Of a stretch of DNA of 64,000 nucleotides, positions 35,068 through 45,070 are shown piece by piece. The notes under the pieces were generated by a model. It searched no databases. It was not told the DNA's origin and worked only from the letters and a program-made list of their open reading frames with translations. Source of the DNA: DATDIC01 sp963777625. GTDB lineage: Bacteria > Pseudomonadota > Alphaproteobacteria > Acetobacterales > Acetobacteraceae. Position 1 is the stretch's first letter. Each line of letters starts with the position of its first letter. The stretch is from assembly GCA_963777625.1 (NCBI GenBank), contig CAVZRO010000026.1:310001-374000 (forward strand), written 5' to 3'. The position numbers were made by a program, and so were the translations under genes.

Positions 35068-36291
35068 AGCCGCACTCCCAGATGCTCGGCCACGGTGAAG
35101 ATGTCCTTGTCGCCGCGCCCGCAGAGATTCATCAGGATGATCCGGTCCTTCTCCATCCCCGGCGCTATCTTCGCCACGTGCGCCAGGGCATGCGCCGGTT
35201 CCAGCGCGGGAATGATCCCCTCGGTCCGGGTGCAAAGCTGAAATGCCGCCAAGGCCTCTTCATCCGTGGCGGCGACGTATTCAACCCGTCCGATCTCGTG
35301 CAGCCAGGAGTGTTCGGGGCCGATGCCGGGATAGTCCAGGCCGGCACTGATACTGTGCGCCTCCTGGATCTGTCCGTCATCGTCCTGCAGCAGGTAGGTG
35401 CGGTTGCCGTGCAGCACGCCCGGCCGTCCGCGCGAAAGGCTGGCGGCGTGTTCGTGCGTGTCCAGGCCACGTCCCGCCGCCTCCACGCCGATCAACCGGA
35501 CTGATCGGCTCATCCAGGAACGGATGAAACAACCCCATCGCGTTCGAGCCGCCGCCGATGCAGGCCACGGCGACATCCGGCAGCCGCCCCTCGGCTTCCT
35601 GCAACTGGCGCTTCGCCTCGTCCCCGATCACCGACTGGAAATCCCGCACCATCGCCGGATACGGGTGCGGGCCGGCAACGGTGCCGATCAGGTAGTATGT
35701 GTCAGCAACGTTCGCCACCCAGTCGCGCAGCGCCTCGTTCATCGCGTCCTTCAGCGTGCCGGCGCCGGAGGTGACCGGCTTCACCTCGGCGCCCAGCAGC
35801 TTCATGCGGAACACGTTGGGTTTCTGCCGCTCGACGTCGGTGGCGCCCATGTACACGGTGCACGGCAAGCCGAACAACGCACACATGGTTGCGGTCGCCA
35901 CGCCGTGCTGCCCGGCGCCCGTTTCCGCGATGATGCGCGTCTTCTCCATTCTCCGGGCCAGAAGTATCTGGCCCATGCAATTGTTCGCCTTATGGCTGCC
36001 GGTGTGGTTCAGCTCATCGCGCTTGAAGTAGATTTTCGCCCCGCCCAGCTCGCGGGTCAGCCGTTCGGCCAGCCACAGCGGGCTCGGCCGGCCGATATAG
36101 TGCGCCAGGTAGCGGTCGAGTTCCTCCTGGAAGCCCGGATCGGCCTTGGCCGCGGCGTACGCCCGCTCCACCTCCAGGATCAGCGGCATCAGCGTTTCGG
36201 CGACGAAGCGCCCGCCGAATTCGCCGAACCGGCCGCGTCCGTCCGGCCCGCCGCGCAAGCTGTTGGGTGCCGCCCCTGCTGGGTGGTTCAC
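35064..36291 (-). pseudogene. trpB: Tryptophan synthase beta subunit, frameshifted
   Basis: Reconstructed length about 408 residues. The PLP lysine segment HTGSHKANN, AETGAGQHGVATA, YMGATDVERQKPNV, GTLKDAMNEALRDW and the phosphate loop GGGSNAMG are in the first frame. Near 35505 the frame breaks: FHPFLDEP continues correctly only one frame over as SVRLIGVEAAGRGLD, running to 35064. One extra base explains it. GTG at 36291 with GGGAG upstream is the preferred start. Since trpA, accD and folC downstream are intact and coupled, a sequencing indel is more plausible than real loss of an essential biosynthetic enzyme. Confidence 0.9.
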
Positions 36292-36586
36292 GCCTGTTCT
36301 CCCGTCCGCGCCCCTGCCAAGGGCCGCCAAGAGATAGCAGCTTGATCAAAGCCTGGCCACGATGGGCTTCATTCGAACGCGCGTGATGGGGTCGCCGCGA
36401 CGGTCATCCCGATCGCGTTGTCCAGGACACGTTGCTGCGCCTTCTTCGGGTGGGTACGCCCCTGGGAGGCTGCCATCCCCGTTCCGCACGCCCGGCGGCT
36501 TGACGCGGTGCGCCCGAGACGACCATCTCCAGTCCGTGAATAGCGCCTTCCGCCTAGGCGCAAACGGGAAAATGGCCTGACACTGG

Positions 36587-39500
36587 ATGGACGCTGTCAT
36601 CTCTGCCGACTCCCCTCGGCTCGCGCTCGACTTTACCCATGCCGACCTTGGCACGCGCGAGGGGCTGATCCGCCTGGACCAGCACTTCCTGCGGGCACTC
36701 GCGGCGTCGGACCCAGACCTGCATGTGCGGCTGCTGGCCGCCCGCGCGGAACCGGATGCGCCGTCGGCCCGCGATGTGAGCGAGTTGATCGTTGCACTCG
36801 GCCCGCACCTGGATCGTTTTGTTGCTGTCTTGTTCGATATCGAACCGGAGACCGAGGCGCTCAACCGGGCCACGCTGGCGCTCGACCCGATCCATAGCTG
36901 CAAGCGGCTGTTCGTGCAGCGCCAGGCGGTGCGGAAATATCCCGATCCGGCGGGCTTCGATGGCCCGGCATTGCGGGCCGCGCTGGAAGGCCGCTTCGGG
37001 GAGCGCCTCACCGAGCTTTCGTTTGCCCTGCACGTCACCCACTGGGAAAAATCCGCCGACGCCGAAGCCCTGGACCTGGCGATGCGCTACGCCGCCTGGG
37101 CCACGCTGACGCCGGCCGGTCGCGCCGCCCACCCCGGCAACACGCTGTTCCGGGTGCCGCATAAGCTCGACCCGATGCATCTGGTACCGGTGGAAACCAT
37201 CGAGCGCGACGGTGTGACGATGCTGCGGCTGCCCGAGCGGGAGTGGCGGGTCCGCGACGGGTTCGCGCTGACGGACCCCGGCATGACGCCGCAGCAGGCG
37301 CTGGACCAGATGAACTATTGCATCTGGTGCCACGCGCAGGAGAAGGACTCCTGTAGTAAGGGCCTCAAGGACCGCAAGACCGGTGCGTATCAGAAGTCGC
37401 CGTTCGGTGTGGCGCTGACCGGCTGCCCGCTGGACGAGAAGATCAGCGAGATGCACGCTTTGCGTGCCCAGGGCTGCGTGCTGGGCGCTTTCGCCGCCAT
37501 CGCTATCGACAATCCGATGATGGCTGCTACCGGTCATCGCATCTGCAACGACTGCATGAAGGCCTGCATCTACCAGAAGCAGGAGCCGGTCGATATCCCG
37601 CAGGCCGAGACCTCGGTCCTGAAAGACGTGCTCTCGCTGCCTTGGGGTGTGGAGATCTACAGCCTGCTGACGCGCTGGAACCCGCTCGATATAGCGCGGC
37701 CTCTCCCGCGTCCGGATAGCGGGCGCAAGGTGCTGATCGTCGGTCTCGGTCCCGCCGGATTTACTCTGGCGCACCACCTGATGAATGACGGCCATAGCGT
37801 GGTGGCGATCGACGGGCTGAAGATCGAACCGCTCGGGTTCGACGCCACCGCTCCGGTGCGCGACACTGAAGCATTGTTCGACAATCTGGATGATCGGGTG
37901 ATGGCCGGATTCGGCGGCGTCGCCGAATACGGCATCACCGTCCGCTGGAACAAGAACTATCTGAAACTGATCCGCCTGCTGCTGGAGCGCCGGCCGGAAT
38001 TCGCGCATTTCGGCGGCATCCGGTTCGGCGGCAACGGCACGCTGTCGATCGACGATGCGTGGACGATGGGTTTCGACCACATCGCGCTGTGCATGGGCGC
38101 CGGCAAGCCCACCGTGCTGGATATCCCGAACGGCCTCGCTCGCGGCGTGCGCGCCGCGTCGGACTTCCTGATGGCGCTGCAGTTGACCGGCGCGGCCAAG
38201 CTGTCCTCGGTCGCCAATTTGCAGCTTCGCTTGCCGGTCGTGGTTGTCGGCGGCGGGCTGACGGCGATCGACACGGCGACAGAGAGCCTCGCGTACTATG
38301 TCCGCCAGGTGGAGAAATTTGCCACGCGTTACCGCGTGCTGGCTGCCGAGCGCGGGGAGCGCGCCGTTCGCGCCGCCTGGAGCGCGGAAGAAACCGCGGT
38401 CGCGGACGAGTTCCTGGCGCATGCGGCAGCGCTTGCCGCCGAGCGTCAGGCCGCGGCCGCGGAAGATCGCCCGCCTCGGCTGGCGCAATTGCTGGATTCC
38501 TGGGGCGGCGCCACCATCGCCTATCGCCGGACGCTGACGCAGTCCCCGTCCTATACGCTGAACCACGAGGAAGTCGGCAAGGCACTGGAGGAGGCGGTTC
38601 GCTTCGCCGAAGGGCTGACACCCACCGCGGTCGAGCTTGATTCGTTCGGCCATGCCGCTGGGCTTCGTGTCAAGCAGGCGGATGGCACCGAAACGGTATT
38701 GCCCGCCCGCGCGATTCTGGTCGCCGCCGGCACGCAGCCCAACACCGTGCTGGCCCGGGAAGACGGACGCATCGCGGTGGACGGCAAATACTTCCAGGCG
38801 ATCGACGAGGCCGGCGTCCCGGTCACCCCGGCACGCGCGTTCCCCAAGCCGGACGTTGCACAGGTGCTGATGCACCGCGCCGACGATGGTCGCGCCATCA
38901 GCTTTTTCGGCGACCTGCATCCCAGTTTCTATGGCAACGTCGTGAAGGCGATGGGCGGTGCCAAGCGCGGCTATCCCGTGGTCTCGCGCGTGCTGGCAGC
39001 GCGGGATGCCACGCCGGTCACCGGCGCCGACCTGATCGCCCGCTGCCGCGACGCGCTGCGCGCCACCGTGCACGAGGTGAACCGCCTGACCCCGACGATT
39101 GTCGAAGTGGTGGTGCGTGCCCCTGCCGCCGCGCGCGCCTTCCGTCCCGGCCAGTTCTATCGTTTGCAGAATTACGAGATGCTGGCGCCTCGCCTGAACG
39201 AACCGGGCATCGGCCGCACCGTGCTGTCGATGGAGGGGCTGGCGATGACCGGCGCCTGGACCGATCCGGACCGTGGCCTGGTCTCCGTCATCGTGCTGGA
39301 AATGGGCGGCAGCTCCGATCTGTGTGCGCTGTTGCGTCCCGGTGAGCCGGTTGTGCTGATGGGACCCACCGGCACGCCCACCGAGATACTTCCTGATGCA
39401 ACCGTCGCTCTGGTGGGTGGCGGCCTGGGAAACGCCGTCCTGTTCTCCATCGGCGCGGCGTTCCGTGCCGCCGGATCGAAGGTGCTTTATTTCGCCGGCT

Positions 39501-40057
39501 ACAAGCGGATCGAGGATCGCTACAAGACGAACGAAATCGAACGTGCCGCCGACGTGATCGTGTGGTGCTGCGACGAGGCGCCCGGGTTCGCCCCCGACCC
39601 GCACCGGCCGCAGGACCGCAGCTTCGTCGGCAATATCGTGCAGGGCATGGCGGCCTATGCCGCCGGGCGGCTGGGCGACCCGACGATCCCACTATCCGAG
39701 GCGGACCACCTGATCGTTATCGGTTCCGATCGCATGATGCAGGCGGTGGGCGCGGCGCGGCACGGAGTTCTGGCACCGTGGCTGAAGCCGGGCCACACCG
39801 CGGTGGGTTCGATCAACAGCCCGATGCAGTGCATGATGAAGGAAGTCTGCGCGCAGTGCCTGCAGCCGCACATCGACCCCGCCACCGGCGAGCGCAGCGT
39901 GGTGTTTTCCTGCTTCAACCAGGACCAGGCGTTGGATCGGGTGGATTTCCCGGCGCTGCACGAGCGTCTGTCGCAGAATGGCGCACAGGAGAAGCTGACA
40001 GCGCAATGGATCGACCGTGCGCTGCGACGGTTGGAAGTGCGGCCGGCGCTTCAATAA
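36587..40057 (+). CDS. Large fused Fe-S/flavin NAD(P)H oxidoreductase
   Basis: 1156 residues. After an N-terminal domain of unknown role (1-235) come two cysteine groups (NYCIWCHAQEKDSC near 244 and ICNDCMKACIY near 319) resembling the GltD/NfnB-type ferredoxin-like domain. A pyridine-nucleotide-disulfide-like flavoprotein follows: VLIVGLGPAGFTLAHHL near 382 and VVVVGGGLTAIDTATE near 552. From about 825 a ferredoxin-NADP-reductase/PyrK-like module (FRPGQFYRLQNYE, VALVGGGLGNAVLFS) ends in a [2Fe-2S] motif CMMKEVCAQC plus a late Cys. It thus unites parts that NfnAB or dihydroorotate dehydrogenase carry on separate chains. An NAD(P)H/ferredoxin or reductive-synthesis role is inferred. It stands alone, convergent with the TRAP genes. 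Confidence 0.8.
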   Translation: MDAVISADSPRLALDFTHADLGTREGLIRLDQHFLRALAASDPDLHVRLLAARAEPDAPSARDVSELIVALGPHLDRFVAVLFDIEPETEALNRATLALDPIHSCKRLFVQRQAVRKYPDPAGFDGPALRAALEGRFGERLTELSFALHVTHWEKSADAEALDLAMRYAAWATLTPAGRAAHPGNTLFRVPHKLDPMHLVPVETIERDGVTMLRLPEREWRVRDGFALTDPGMTPQQALDQMNYCIWCHAQEKDSCSKGLKDRKTGAYQKSPFGVALTGCPLDEKISEMHALRAQGCVLGAFAAIAIDNPMMAATGHRICNDCMKACIYQKQEPVDIPQAETSVLKDVLSLPWGVEIYSLLTRWNPLDIARPLPRPDSGRKVLIVGLGPAGFTLAHHLMNDGHSVVAIDGLKIEPLGFDATAPVRDTEALFDNLDDRVMAGFGGVAEYGITVRWNKNYLKLIRLLLERRPEFAHFGGIRFGGNGTLSIDDAWTMGFDHIALCMGAGKPTVLDIPNGLARGVRAASDFLMALQLTGAAKLSSVANLQLRLPVVVVGGGLTAIDTATESLAYYVRQVEKFATRYRVLAAERGERAVRAAWSAEETAVADEFLAHAAALAAERQAAAAEDRPPRLAQLLDSWGGATIAYRRTLTQSPSYTLNHEEVGKALEEAVRFAEGLTPTAVELDSFGHAAGLRVKQADGTETVLPARAILVAAGTQPNTVLAREDGRIAVDGKYFQAIDEAGVPVTPARAFPKPDVAQVLMHRADDGRAISFFGDLHPSFYGNVVKAMGGAKRGYPVVSRVLAARDATPVTGADLIARCRDALRATVHEVNRLTPTIVEVVVRAPAAARAFRPGQFYRLQNYEMLAPRLNEPGIGRTVLSMEGLAMTGAWTDPDRGLVSVIVLEMGGSSDLCALLRPGEPVVLMGPTGTPTEILPDATVALVGGGLGNAVLFSIGAAFRAAGSKVLYFAGYKRIEDRYKTNEIERAADVIVWCCDEAPGFAPDPHRPQDRSFVGNIVQGMAAYAAGRLGDPTIPLSEADHLIVIGSDRMMQAVGAARHGVLAPWLKPGHTAVGSINSPMQCMMKEVCAQCLQPHIDPATGERSVVFSCFNQDQALDRVDFPALHERLSQNGAQEKLTAQWIDRALRRLEVRPALQ

Positions 40058-41881
40058 CCGAACGCGTGCGGCAGCCACAGCGTGATGCCCGGAACAAACG
40101 CGATCACCATCAGCGTCGCCAGCAGCAGTCCGAGATACCCGAGCATCGGCTTCACCGCCATCTCGATCGGCACCTCCCCGATCAGGCACGTGCCATACAG
40201 CCCAAGCCCGAGCGGCGGCGCGAACAGCCCGATCCCCATCGCGATCACCAGCACCACCGCATAGTGCAGCGGCCCGATGCCGACCTGCGTCGCCACCGGC
40301 AGCAGCAGCGGGCCGAAGATGATCAGCGCCGCCGCGCCCTCCAGCACCGATCCCATGACGATCAGGATAGCGATCGACAGCAGCAGGAACATCGTGACCC
40401 CGCCCTGATGCGATAACCCGATCAGCATCTCCGCCAGCATATGCGGCACCTGCTGCAACGTCAGCACGAACGCCAGCGCCTGCGCGGCAGCGACGATGAA
40501 CAGCACCAGCCCGGACCGGTTGGCCGACTGGATGAAGCTGCGCGCCACCGCGCGCGGCCCCAGTTCGCGGAATGCCACGCCGCCCACCACCAGCGCATAC
40601 AGCGCCGCAAACGCGGAAATCTCCGTGGCGGTGGCGAACCCCGACTTGAACCCGCCGAAGATGATGACGATCAGCCCCAGCGTGACCGCCGCGCCGCCCC
40701 ATAAGCGGCCGATCGGCACCTCCGGCCGGGCCGGCCTCGACGCGCACGACCCGCCGGCCGAACAGGATCACCGCGGCGATAAGCACCAGCGCCATCAGTC
40801 CGGCGGGCAGCAACCCGGCCATGAACAATCCGCTGATCGACAGGTTGGTGACGAAACCAAGGATGATCAGATTGATGCAGGGCGGGATGGTTTCCGCCAT
40901 CACCGCCGAGGCGGCCAGCAGCGCGACCGCCCCGCCCGGGTTCTGGCCCGACCGCCGTGCCGCCGGGATCAGCACCGACCCCACCGCCGCCACATCCGCC
41001 ATCTTGGAGCCGGAGATGCCGGAGAAAATGACCATCGACAGCACCATCACGACGTTCAGCCCGCCGCGCATCCGCCCGACCAGTCGCTCCAGCAGCGCGA
41101 TCAGTCGCACCGACATGCCGTTCGCTTCCATCAGGTAGCCGACCAGGATGAAAAACGGGATGGCCAGCAGCACGAAATTGTCGATGCCGCGCGCCATCTG
41201 CTGGGCGAAGATCACGCCTGGCAGCAGCCCGCCGGTCCAGATGAAGATCAGTGCGGCCAGTGCCAGCGCAAAGCCGATCGGCATGCCGCCCGCCAGGCAA
41301 ACAGCGAAGCCGGCCAGCATCAGGGCACCGGTCGGCGGCACCGTATCGGGCGACAGCGTGCTCCACCCGTACCAGATCCCGGCAATGCCGCCGACGATCA
41401 GCACGGCTGCAACGATATCCAACAACCGATGCCGGCGCAGATGATCGAGCGCGAACAGGCTCATGCACACGCTGCCGGCGCCCATCGGGTAGAATGTCCA
41501 TTGCAACGGCAGCCCGGAGCCGGTGGTCTGCCCCGTGGTCAGCACACCAAGCTGCAACGCGTCGATCGCCACCGATCCGGCAGCGATCAGCACCAGCAGC
41601 GCCGAGACCGCGCTCGCCAGGCGCCGGATCGCCGGCGGCACACGCTCGATGACGAACGCGATACCGATATTCTCGTTATGCGCCAGCGCGGCGGCAGCGC
41701 CGAAGAAGCTCAGCGCCACCATCAGCCCGCGCGCCACGTCGTCCGACCATTCGATCGGCGCGTCGAGCACATAGCGATACAGCACCGACAGCGCGACCAC
41801 CGCCAAATCGGCCGCCAGCAGCAGCCCGGCGATTGCCTCGACGAACAGCAGCAGCGGGCGGGTGAAGAACCGGTCGATCAC
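40051..41881 (-). pseudogene. TRAP transporter fused DctQ-DctM permease, frameshifted
   Basis: Reconstructed length about 609 residues. The first ~170 residues are a DctQ-type four-helix small permease (VLYRYVLDAPIEWSDDVARG), fused to a DctM large permease (GMPIGFALALAALIFIW, FSGISGSKMADVAAVGSVL, ETIPPCINLIILG). Near 40728 an extra C in a GGCCCGG run shifts the frame; reading continues as RPEVPIGRLWGGAAVTLG to 40051. Inner-membrane, Na+-coupled solute uptake. It starts at a GTG 4 nt after the DctP gene. The end overlaps the convergent oxidoreductase gene by 7 nt. Confidence 0.85.
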
Positions 41882-41885
41882 CAGC

Positions 41886-42896
41886 TCAGGCAGGCGTTGC
41901 CTGTATCTGGTCGACGACCGGTTTCGCGTCCGGGTGAGCCTTCACGAACGCCTCGGTCTGCGGCAGCACGCGCTGGCGGAATGCCTCGCGGTCGCAGTCG
42001 AGCACCTTCACACCCTTCTGCTGCAATACCTGCAAGGCCTCCTGCTCAACCGCCAGTCCGTGCGCGCGCGTGTCGATCGCCGCCTGCTGCGCAGCGTTTT
42101 GAAACCCGTCGCGCAGCTTCGCGTCCATGCGCATCCAGCTCGTGTTGCTGAAATAGATCGCCAGTGGGGAGAAATTGTGCCGCGTGAGGGAGTAGTCTTT
42201 CACCGTCTCGTACCATTTGCTGGCGAGGATGGTCGGCGGGTCGTGCTCCAGCCCGTCCAGCACGCCGGTCTGCAGCGCGGTATAGACCTCGCCGGCCGCG
42301 AGCGGCGTGGCGGCGGCGCCCATCAGGCGCAGGCATTCGGTTATCACGGGATTGGGCAGCGTGCGGATCTTCAGCCCGGCAAGATCGGCGGGCTCCTTCA
42401 CTGGTTTGCGCGCCAGCACGCTGCGCGAGCCAAAATTATAGGCCCAGGCGATAATGCGGATATTGGCGCCTTTCAGCAGCGCGTCCTCGATCGGCTTGGC
42501 CGCGCCAGCATCGAAGGCCTTTGTCTGCTGCGGGAAACTTTTGAACATGTAGCCGAGGTCATAGACGCCGACCAGCGGGACGAGGTTGGCGGAGATCGAC
42601 GAACCCGACACCATCATGTCGATGACGCCGAGCTTGACCGAGTTGATGACGTCGATCTCCTGGCCGAGCTGGTTGTCCGGGAAGAACTGGATGCTGATCT
42701 GGGTGTCGAGCCCGTCGCTCTTCAGGTGCGTCATCAGGAAGTCGTAATAGACGCGACCATTGGCATATTTCGGGTCGTTCGGCTGGGAGGAGGAGAACCG
42801 GATCCGAGTGGTCGCGGCGCGGCCGGGACGGATGATGGCCGGGGCGGCAAGGGCGCCCAGCAATGCGGAACGGCGGGTAACGTGAAGCCTTGGCAC
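41886..42896 (-). CDS. TRAP transporter substrate-binding protein, DctP family
   Basis: 336 residues with a Tat-like signal (VTRRSALLGALAAPAII). The mature protein shows RFSSSQPNDPKYANGRVYYDF, LGQEIDVINSVKLGVIDMM, LAGLKIRTLPNPVITECLRLMGA (with the substrate-anchoring Arg) and GLEHDPPTILASKWYE, as in DctP. The start is a GTG with AAGGA about 8 nt upstream. It is periplasmic and works with the fused permease 4 nt downstream. Probable ligands are carboxylates, not specified by sequence. Confidence 0.88.
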   Translation of the reverse strand: MPRLHVTRRSALLGALAAPAIIRPGRAATTRIRFSSSQPNDPKYANGRVYYDFLMTHLKSDGLDTQISIQFFPDNQLGQEIDVINSVKLGVIDMMVSGSSISANLVPLVGVYDLGYMFKSFPQQTKAFDAGAAKPIEDALLKGANIRIIAWAYNFGSRSVLARKPVKEPADLAGLKIRTLPNPVITECLRLMGAAATPLAAGEVYTALQTGVLDGLEHDPPTILASKWYETVKDYSLTRHNFSPLAIYFSNTSWMRMDAKLRDGFQNAAQQAAIDTRAHGLAVEQEALQVLQQKGVKVLDCDREAFRQRVLPQTEAFVKAHPDAKPVVDQIQATPA

Positions 42897-43163
42897 GGAT
42901 GTTTCCTTCCCCGGCGGCTGGTGCGGCCTGACGGGTTATCGGCAGGGTGCCGCCGGGGGTCAAGGCTGGTTGGCTTATGCGGGTGGGGAGGGCGCCGGAA
43001 ATTGCCGGTGCGCTCCGCGAAGGTCAGCACGGTATCAAGTCAAACCGAACTCGTGGAAGTAATTACGGCGCACAGCATGCAAGCCGCGATTTCTGATTCC
43101 CGAAGCGGTTCGACAAGCTGCTTGAACGTTCCCTGAGTGTTCGATGTGGCCGGATTTTTGATC

Positions 43164-43445
43164 CTACGCTCGCTTATGCCTCGACTCCCTCATAAACGCC
43201 TTCAGCACGGCATTGATCCTGGTCTGGTACCCGGGCCCTTGCGCTCGGAACCAATCAACCACGTCGCTGTCAATCCGCAGAGACAAAAGTTTCTTTGGAG
43301 CCGGCATGACAGCCTCCGCCGCCTCGAACCAGTTCCGGGGGATGTCCTTGAAATCGGGATCAGCCGCGATTTGCCGCTCAAGCTCATCCTCCGACAGTGC
43401 CCTCACTCGCCCCAGATCGGTGCCGCTCCTCCTCCGCGCGGGCAT
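43164..43445 (-). CDS. brnA: BrnA antitoxin
   Basis: 93 residues. The C-terminal ribbon-helix-helix domain PKKLLSLRIDSDVVDWFRAQGPGYQTRINAVLKAFM is the BrnA/DUF4415 signature; the N-terminal acidic part (LSEDELERQIAADPDFKDIP) wraps the toxin in the known family. ATG at 43445, 10 nt after the reconstructed BrnT stop, gives the normal length; an upstream ATG at 43496 would overlap brnT. BrnA represses its own operon. Confidence 0.85.
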   Translation of the reverse strand: MPARRRSGTDLGRVRALSEDELERQIAADPDFKDIPRNWFEAAEAVMPAPKKLLSLRIDSDVVDWFRAQGPGYQTRINAVLKAFMRESRHKRA

Positions 43446-43455
43446 ATCGCACCGC

Positions 43456-43729
43456 TCAACCCTCGAATACTTCCTGGTATTTTCGTCTCTCGCCATCGCG
43501 CGCTCTCCGCATAGAGATGATCCGCGTCGCCGGCCCACGCTCGAGTGAACACGATCGTTACATGCAGGTCTGCAATCATATCAGTCGCGATCCAGCGTGC
43601 CTCGCCAGATACGGTCCGGGCCGGCGGCCTCAGATGCGGGCCAGACAGGATCAGTTCAGCATCGGCAAAGTCGAGTGCTCGCTCGCACATGGTCCTTCGC
43701 CGCTTGGCTTCATCCCACTCAAGCTTCAC
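43456..43729 (-). pseudogene. brnT: BrnT toxin, frameshifted
   Basis: Reconstructed length about 90 residues. The first frame gives LEWDEAKRRRTMCERALDFADAEL and MIADLHVTIVFT; removing one base near 43543 yields the canonical BrnT ending ERGPATRIISMRRARDGERRKY and a TGA at 43456. In the uncorrected frame the protein would run 18 residues past the normal end with unrelated sequence. BrnT is a RelE-fold ribonuclease toxin. Toxin-before-antitoxin order and the 10-nt gap are as in the family. Confidence 0.75.
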
Positions 43730-43784
43730 GCAGTGCAGCTACAGAACGTAAATACGACGTCCATATTAGAGATGCAAGCCCCCC

Positions 43785-45062
43785 TCACCCCATCGCAAAT
43801 CGTACCGCCGAAACCCCCGCGATCACCCACACCGCGCCGGCAATCTCGCGCCATCGCCCGGCGATAACCTTCACCACCACGTACGTAATAAACCCCAACC
43901 CGATCCCCGTCGCGATCGAGAAGCTGAACACCGTGCCCAGTGCCAGCACCACCGCCGGCACGTACTCACTTGCATCGTCCCAGCGTATCTCCGCCAGCGC
44001 CCGCACCATCAGGCACGCCACGAACACCAGCGCCGGCGCGGTCGCAAATCCCGGGATCGCGGTGGCGAGCGGCGCAAAGAACAGTGCCAGCAGAAACAAT
44101 CCCGCCACCACCACCGCGGTCAGCCCCGTCCGGCCACCCGCCTCGATCCCCGCCGCACTTTCGATATAGCTGGTGGTCGTGCTCGTCCCCAGCACCGAGC
44201 CCAGGATCGCCCCACCGCTATCCGCCAGCAACGCTTCCCGCAGCCGCGGCACCGTGCCGTCCGGCCGCATCAGCCCGGCCCGGTGCGTCGTCGCGATCAG
44301 CGTGCCCGCATTGTCCAGCACGTCCACCAGGAAGAATGTCAGCACCACCGCCGGAATCCCCAGCGACAGCGCGCCGCGAATATCCAGTTGCAAAAACGTC
44401 GGTGCCAGCGAGGGTGGCATCGCCACCACCCCGTGGAACACGGTCAACCCGAACGGCACGCCCAGCACCGCCGTCACCAATATCCCGATCAGGATCGCGC
44501 CGCGCACCCCGCGCGCCGCCAATCCCGCAATGATCAGGAACCCGACGCACGACAACTCCGGCGACCGCGCCCGCAAGTTCCCCAACGTGACCAGTGTTTC
44601 CGTGTTTCCGGCCACCACCCCCATGTCGTGCAGCCCGATCAATCCCAGGAACAGCCCGATCCCCGCCCCAATACCCAGTTTCAAAGACAACGGAATGGCG
44701 TTGATCAGCCACTCCCGCACACGGAACACGCTGATCAGCAGGAACAGCACGCCGGACAGGAACACCGCCCCCAGCGCCGTCTGCCACGGCACGCCCATTC
44801 CCTTCACGACCGAGAACGTGAAATACGCGTTCAGCCCCATACCCGGGGCAAGCGCCAGCGGCAGGTTCGCCAGCAGCCCCATCGCCGCGGACCCGATCGC
44901 GGCGGCGATGCACGTCGCGACGAACGCCGCCCCGTGATCAATCCCCGCCGCCGCCAGTATGCTCGGGTTCACCACGATGATGTATGCCATCGTCAGCCAG
45001 GTGGTGACGCCCGCCACCACCTCCACCCGCACCGAGCTGCCATTCTCCCGCAACTGGAACAT
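43785..45062 (-). CDS. NCS2-family purine permease, AzgA/GhxP-like
   Basis: 425 residues with about 12-14 membrane segments. TTWLTMAYIIVVNPSILAAAG, GLLANLPLALAPGMGLNAYF, FLVDVLDNAGTLIATTHRAG and LGTSTTTSYIESAAGIEAGGRTG are diagnostic of the AzgA branch that imports adenine, guanine or hypoxanthine with protons. The stop-to-start distance to the upstream SMP-30 gene is only 8 nt, so they are probably co-transcribed. The purine specificity is by family only. Confidence 0.88.
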   Translation of the reverse strand: MFQLRENGSSVRVEVVAGVTTWLTMAYIIVVNPSILAAAGIDHGAAFVATCIAAAIGSAAMGLLANLPLALAPGMGLNAYFTFSVVKGMGVPWQTALGAVFLSGVLFLLISVFRVREWLINAIPLSLKLGIGAGIGLFLGLIGLHDMGVVAGNTETLVTLGNLRARSPELSCVGFLIIAGLAARGVRGAILIGILVTAVLGVPFGLTVFHGVVAMPPSLAPTFLQLDIRGALSLGIPAVVLTFFLVDVLDNAGTLIATTHRAGLMRPDGTVPRLREALLADSGGAILGSVLGTSTTTSYIESAAGIEAGGRTGLTAVVVAGLFLLALFFAPLATAIPGFATAPALVFVACLMVRALAEIRWDDASEYVPAVVLALGTVFSFSIATGIGLGFITYVVVKVIAGRWREIAGAVWVIAGVSAVRFAMG

Positions 45063-45070
45063 CGGGCGCG

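Noticed and set aside
36554..39604. A 1016-codon open frame on the minus strand
   Set aside because: It lies antisense to the clearly conserved oxidoreductase at 36587-40057, is rich in Arg/His/Gln with no motif, and is the usual shadow of a high-GC gene.
43403..43729. The uncorrected 108-codon reading of brnT
   Set aside because: Its last third is unrelated to any BrnT; the other frame gives the exact family C-terminus.
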